DNA from: Vitis vinifera
Lineage: Eukaryota > Streptophyta > Magnoliopsida > Vitales > Vitaceae
DNA length: 64,000 nt
Assembly: GCF_030704535.1 (NCBI RefSeq)
Contig: NC_081817.1
Location: forward strand, 23,809,001 to 23,873,000
Direction of reading: 5' to 3'
The notes below the pieces were generated by a model. The model was not told the DNA's origin. It ran no database searches and saw nothing but the letters and a program-made list of their open reading frames with translations. The stretch's first letter is position 1. Each line of letters starts with the position of its first letter. The translations under genes and the position numbers were made by a program. Of this stretch, positions 60,235 to 64,000 are shown one piece after another.

Positions 60235-61349
60235 GGTTTAATTTTTCTTCGATAACTATCATTGATTGATTGTGATTTTCTTATATTCAAACTCATTAAA
60301 TCAAAGGAAAACTCTAAAGTATTATAGTGGTACCTATCAAATAAAAGATTTACATCATTCAATATGAATGAGGAGATCTAAATCGTTGAACAATAGTATA
60401 AATGAATAAAATTTAGGTACAAAGATATAAATAAATTAGACTAAAATATAAATAATAAAACAAAAAAAATATTTTATATTACTTTATCGATGATGTCTTT
60501 TCAACAAGTATAAAAATAGTACAAATCAGTACACCAAAACCCCAATTCAAATGTGGCCACTTTTTTTTAGGATGGAAGAACAATGTTTTCTTCACCCCCG
60601 TGACCCTCATGTCAAATTCTCTTTCATACATTCAACAACCCCAACCATTCACTTAATTAGAAATCCTCCAACACAATTTTCTTCCATTGACTTGGCTCCT
60701 TGACCTGTTCTTCCATTGACTTGACTCCTTGACCTAGAAAGTTGACCGCAACAAATCTTATACACCAATTTTATGAATAAAATGTAAGTTTAATCCTGTC
60801 ATTATGTCATCACGCTTGTAAGCTAAATGGTTCACCCATATTTGTCCCATAGATTATATTTGTGTTTATTGTACTTATGTTAGAAGATTCAACTTAATCT
60901 TCATCGTGTTTGAAAGTCATTTTTTTTTTTTTTTAAAGATTAGAAGCTTTTTTTTTTCCTTTTAATATTTCAAAGTTTTTTATTTGAAAGTTGGATTTTA
61001 GATAAAAATTTTAAGAATTGTTCTTAATTACCATTTGATAATAATCGACGAATCTTATGCATCAGCGGAAAAAGTTCATACCTAACACATGAGGGAGGAA
61101 GAGGTCTCGTCTGAAGGAGGCTGATGGAAACTGGTAATCAAAGCAGTCAACACAGTTGTCATTTTGTGAGGTTTTACTTCAATGAGTAGCCCATGAAAAT
61201 TTCCAACTCAGGGGGCCCTCACCATTGAACGCTCCAGAATCCCTGGGAACCATATTCAAAATTTCTACGACCATTAGTTAGCACAACATAAACCATTTCT
61301 TCTGGTTCTGTTGTACGATTTGGGACTGATTTCTGCGAAGTAACTGACC
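60235..61349 (+). promoter_or_regulatory. 5' flank of NLR-3 with expanded W-box cluster
   Basis: Homologous to the NLR-1 flank at 27105-28303. A 29-bp unit (starting cttccattgactt) is tandemly duplicated at 60681-60738. With the neighbouring site this gives six TTGAC cores between 60687 and 60747 (three of them TTGACC), against two in the matching part of the NLR-1 flank. WRKY factors bind TTGAC(C/T), so stronger or altered defence induction is plausible but inferred. Confidence 0.7.
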
Positions 61350-64000
61350 ATGGCTTTTGTTGGAGAGGCCTTTCTATCTGCTTCCATTCAGAAGCTGGTC
61401 GACATGTTGGCCTGCCCCGACCTCCGGAAGTTCGCCCGCGAAGAACAAGTCCACGCCGAGCTCAAGAAGTGGGAGGGAATACTGCTGAAAATCCATGCAG
61501 TGCTTCATGATGCTGAGGAGAAGCAGATGACCAATCGGTTCGTGCAGATATGGTTAGCCGAGCTCAGAGACTTGGCCTATGATGTTGAGGACATCTTGGA
61601 CGACTTCGCCACCGAAGCTTTACGGCGCAAGCTGATCACAGATGATCCTCAGCCAAGTACTAGTACGGTGCGCAGCATCATCTCCTCCTTGTCTTCTCGT
61701 TTCAATCCAAATGCTTTAGTGTATAATCTCAATATGGGGTCTAAGTTAGAGGAGATTACTGCAAGATTACATGAGATTTCCACCCAAAAGGGTGACCTGG
61801 ATTTGAGAGAGAATGTTGAAGAGAGATCCAACAGGAAGAGAAAAAGAGTCCCTGAAACAACTTCTCTGGTGGTTGAGTCTCGTGTTTATGGCAGGGAAAC
61901 TGATAAAGAGGCGATACTTGAAGTGCTGCTGAGGGATGAATCGATTCATGATAATGAAGTCTGCGTGATTCCTATAGTCGGCATGGGAGGTGTCGGCAAA
62001 ACTACCCTTGCCCAGCTTGCCTACCACGACGACAGAGTGAAGAATCATTTTGATCTGAGGGCTTGGGTTTGTGTTTCTGATGATTTTGATGTTTTGAGGA
62101 TAACAAAAACGCTTCTACAGTCAATTGCTTCTTACGCCCGTGAGATCAATGATCTAAACTTGCTTCAAGTCAAGCTGAAAGAGAAATTGTCTGGAAAGAA
62201 GTTTCTGCTTGTTCTAGATGATGTCTGGAACGAGAACTATGACAAATGGGATAGGTTGTGCACCCCTTTACGAGCAGGGGGACCCGGCAGTAAGGTTATC
62301 ATCACTACTCGCAACATGGGTGTCGCCTCACTTACCAGAACGGTTTCGCCTTACCCCCTGCAGGAGCTGTCAAATGATGATTGTCGAGCTGTGTTCGCGC
62401 AGCATGCATTGGGAGCAAGGAACTTTGAAGCTCATCCGCACGTGAAAATAATTGGAGAGGAAATGGTGAACAGATGCAGGGGCTTGCCTTTGGTCGCAAA
62501 GGCCCTGGGAGGCATCTTGCGAAATGAACTAAACCATGAGGCATGGGACGATATATTGAAGAGTAAGATATGGGATCTACCAGAAGAGAAAAGTGGTGTT
62601 CTTCCAGCTCTCAAATTGAGCTATCATCACCTCCCATCTCATCTGAAGCAGTGCTTTGCTTACTGCGCTATTTTTCCCAAGGGATATGAATTCAAAAAGG
62701 ATGAATTAATCCTTTTATGGATGGGAGAAGGATTTCTGCAAACAAAAGGGAAGAAGCGAATGGAGGACTTAGGTTCCAAATACTTCTCAGAGTTGTTATC
62801 AAGGTCATTCTTTCAACAATCAAGTGACGTAATGCCGCGATTCATGATGCATGATCTCATCCATGATCTGGCTCAATCCATTGCCGGAAATGTATCTTTC
62901 AATTTGGAGGATAAGTTGGAGAATAATGAGAATATTTTTCAAAAGGCTCGCCATTTGTCATTCATTCGTCAGGCCAATGAGATCTTCAAAAAATTTGAAG
63001 TTGTCGATAAAGGGAAGTATCTTCGAACTTTTCTAGCTTTACCCATTAGTGTATCATTTATGAAAAGTTTGTCATTCATAACTACGAAGGTGACACATGA
63101 CCTCTTAATGGAAATGAAATGCTTACGGGTACTATCTTTAAGTGGCTATAAGATGAGTGAGCTGCCGAGTTCAATTGATAATTTGAGTCATCTACGATAT
63201 CTCAATCTATGTCGCTCTTCAATTAAAAGGTTACCTAATTCAGTAGGTCATCTGTATAATTTACAAACCTTAATATTACGAGATTGTTGGAGTCTCACTG
63301 AGATGCCTGTGGGGATGGGAAATTTAATCAACCTTCGACATCTTGATATTGCAGGGACAAGTCAATTAGAAGAGATGCCCCCACGAATGGGCTGCCTGAC
63401 AAATTTGCAAACATTGTCTAAGTTTATTGTGGGAAAAGGTAACGGGTCGAGCATACAAGAATTGAAGCACTTGTTGGATCTTCAAGGAGAACTTTCCATT
63501 CAAGGATTGCATAATGTGAGAAATACTCGAGATGCAGTGGATGCTTGTTTAAAGAATAAGTGCCACATTGAAGAACTAACAATGGGATGGAGTGGTGATT
63601 TTGATGATTCACGAAATGAATTGAATGAAATGCTTGTGCTCGAGTTGCTACAACCTCAAAGAAATCTGAAAAAGCTCACAGTTGAGTTCTATGGAGGACC
63701 GAAATTCCCAAGCTGGATAGGGAATCCTTCATTCTCAAAAATGGAGTCCCTGACCCTTAAAAATTGTGGAAAATGCACATCGCTACCATGTCTTGGACGA
63801 CTATCTCTACTCAAAGCCTTGCGCATTCAAGGAATGTGTAAAGTTAAAACCATAGGTGATGAATTTTTTGGGGAGGTCTCTCTTTTCAAGCCTTTTCCAT
63901 GCTTGGAGTCTCTAAGGTTTGAGGATATGCCAGAATGGGAAGACTGGTGTTTTTCTGATATGGTTGAGGAATGTGAAGGATTATTTTCTTGCCTTCGAGA
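61350..64000 (+). CDS. NLR-3: CC-NBS-LRR protein, 3' end beyond the window
   Basis: Residues 1-883 are visible and open, with no stop or frameshift. It is a near-identical paralogue of NLR-1: same Rx_N coiled-coil with YDVEDILDDF, P-loop GMGGVGKTT, kinase-2 FLLVLDDVW, GLPLVAKALGG, CFAYCAIFPKGYEF and MHDL, then LRRs. By eye roughly 25-30 residues differ, including loss of one Gln in GFLQ(Q)TKGKK near 463 (a clean 3-bp deletion at about 62739). The LRR part visible here is the most similar (about ten nucleotide differences between 63000 and 64000). Role as for NLR-1: a cytoplasmic nucleotide-switch immune receptor. Start chosen by alignment with NLR-1. Confidence 0.93.
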   Translation, partial: MAFVGEAFLSASIQKLVDMLACPDLRKFAREEQVHAELKKWEGILLKIHAVLHDAEEKQMTNRFVQIWLAELRDLAYDVEDILDDFATEALRRKLITDDPQPSTSTVRSIISSLSSRFNPNALVYNLNMGSKLEEITARLHEISTQKGDLDLRENVEERSNRKRKRVPETTSLVVESRVYGRETDKEAILEVLLRDESIHDNEVCVIPIVGMGGVGKTTLAQLAYHDDRVKNHFDLRAWVCVSDDFDVLRITKTLLQSIASYAREINDLNLLQVKLKEKLSGKKFLLVLDDVWNENYDKWDRLCTPLRAGGPGSKVIITTRNMGVASLTRTVSPYPLQELSNDDCRAVFAQHALGARNFEAHPHVKIIGEEMVNRCRGLPLVAKALGGILRNELNHEAWDDILKSKIWDLPEEKSGVLPALKLSYHHLPSHLKQCFAYCAIFPKGYEFKKDELILLWMGEGFLQTKGKKRMEDLGSKYFSELLSRSFFQQSSDVMPRFMMHDLIHDLAQSIAGNVSFNLEDKLENNENIFQKARHLSFIRQANEIFKKFEVVDKGKYLRTFLALPISVSFMKSLSFITTKVTHDLLMEMKCLRVLSLSGYKMSELPSSIDNLSHLRYLNLCRSSIKRLPNSVGHLYNLQTLILRDCWSLTEMPVGMGNLINLRHLDIAGTSQLEEMPPRMGCLTNLQTLSKFIVGKGNGSSIQELKHLLDLQGELSIQGLHNVRNTRDAVDACLKNKCHIEELTMGWSGDFDDSRNELNEMLVLELLQPQRNLKKLTVEFYGGPKFPSWIGNPSFSKMESLTLKNCGKCTSLPCLGRLSLLKALRIQGMCKVKTIGDEFFGEVSLFKPFPCLESLRFEDMPEWEDWCFSDMVEECEGLFSCLR

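Overview
This is a eukaryotic nuclear window from a flowering plant, most likely a woody eudicot such as grapevine (Vitis). The species is inferred from gene style; no marker proves it. The DNA is AT-rich, with gene-sparse spacers, intron-bearing housekeeping-type genes, a cluster of intronless CC-NBS-LRR (CNL) resistance genes of the RPP13-like/Rx_N class, and retroelements at several stages of decay. There are no bacterial features.

Layout. 1-7.2 kb: non-coding DNA containing two diverged direct copies of a ~2.3-2.4 kb segment. 7.7-8.85 kb: an intact single-exon gene for a plant glutaredoxin-fold/zinc-ribbon protein, with a recognisable promoter. 11.27-20.88 kb (minus strand, tail-to-tail with the previous gene): a nine-coding-exon gene whose splice sites and phases I could resolve by hand. 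It encodes a 396-residue Arf GTPase-activating protein with an ArfGAP zinc finger and a C-terminal C2 domain (AGD11/12/13 class). 21-27 kb: spacer with a CACTA-like scrap, degenerate tandem repeats and a heavily decayed Ty1/copia pol fragment.

27-64 kb: the CNL cluster. NLR-1 (28304-32476) is an open 1390-residue gene that lacks the usual C-terminal tail. NLR-2 (35232-39276) is full length except for a 4-bp GC-repeat expansion that shifts the frame just after the first LRRs. NLR-3 (61350 to the window end) is a near-identical paralogue of NLR-1, and its 5' flank is duplicated too. A ~120-bp fragment of the NLR-1 3' flank is repeated at 58.05 kb, pointing to a further, mostly lost, copy of the unit.

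Between NLR-2 and NLR-3 lies an 11.2-kb Ty1/copia element (45895-57079). It has 466/467-bp LTRs, a tRNA-Met-type primer site and a 5-bp target duplication (ATAAC). It is dead: its gag is inverted and sits inside the integrase, catalytic residues are lost, and a 4.27-kb LTR-like insertion with its own 5-bp target duplication (ATTAG) interrupts pol.

Functionally, the NLRs would be cytoplasmic immune receptors. The promoter of NLR-3 carries an expanded cluster of W-box cores (WRKY sites), consistent with pathogen-responsive expression. The most interesting points are the rearranged copia element, the frameshift in NLR-2, the uneven divergence between NLR-1 and NLR-3, and the W-box expansion. I found no convincing new multi-gene system.
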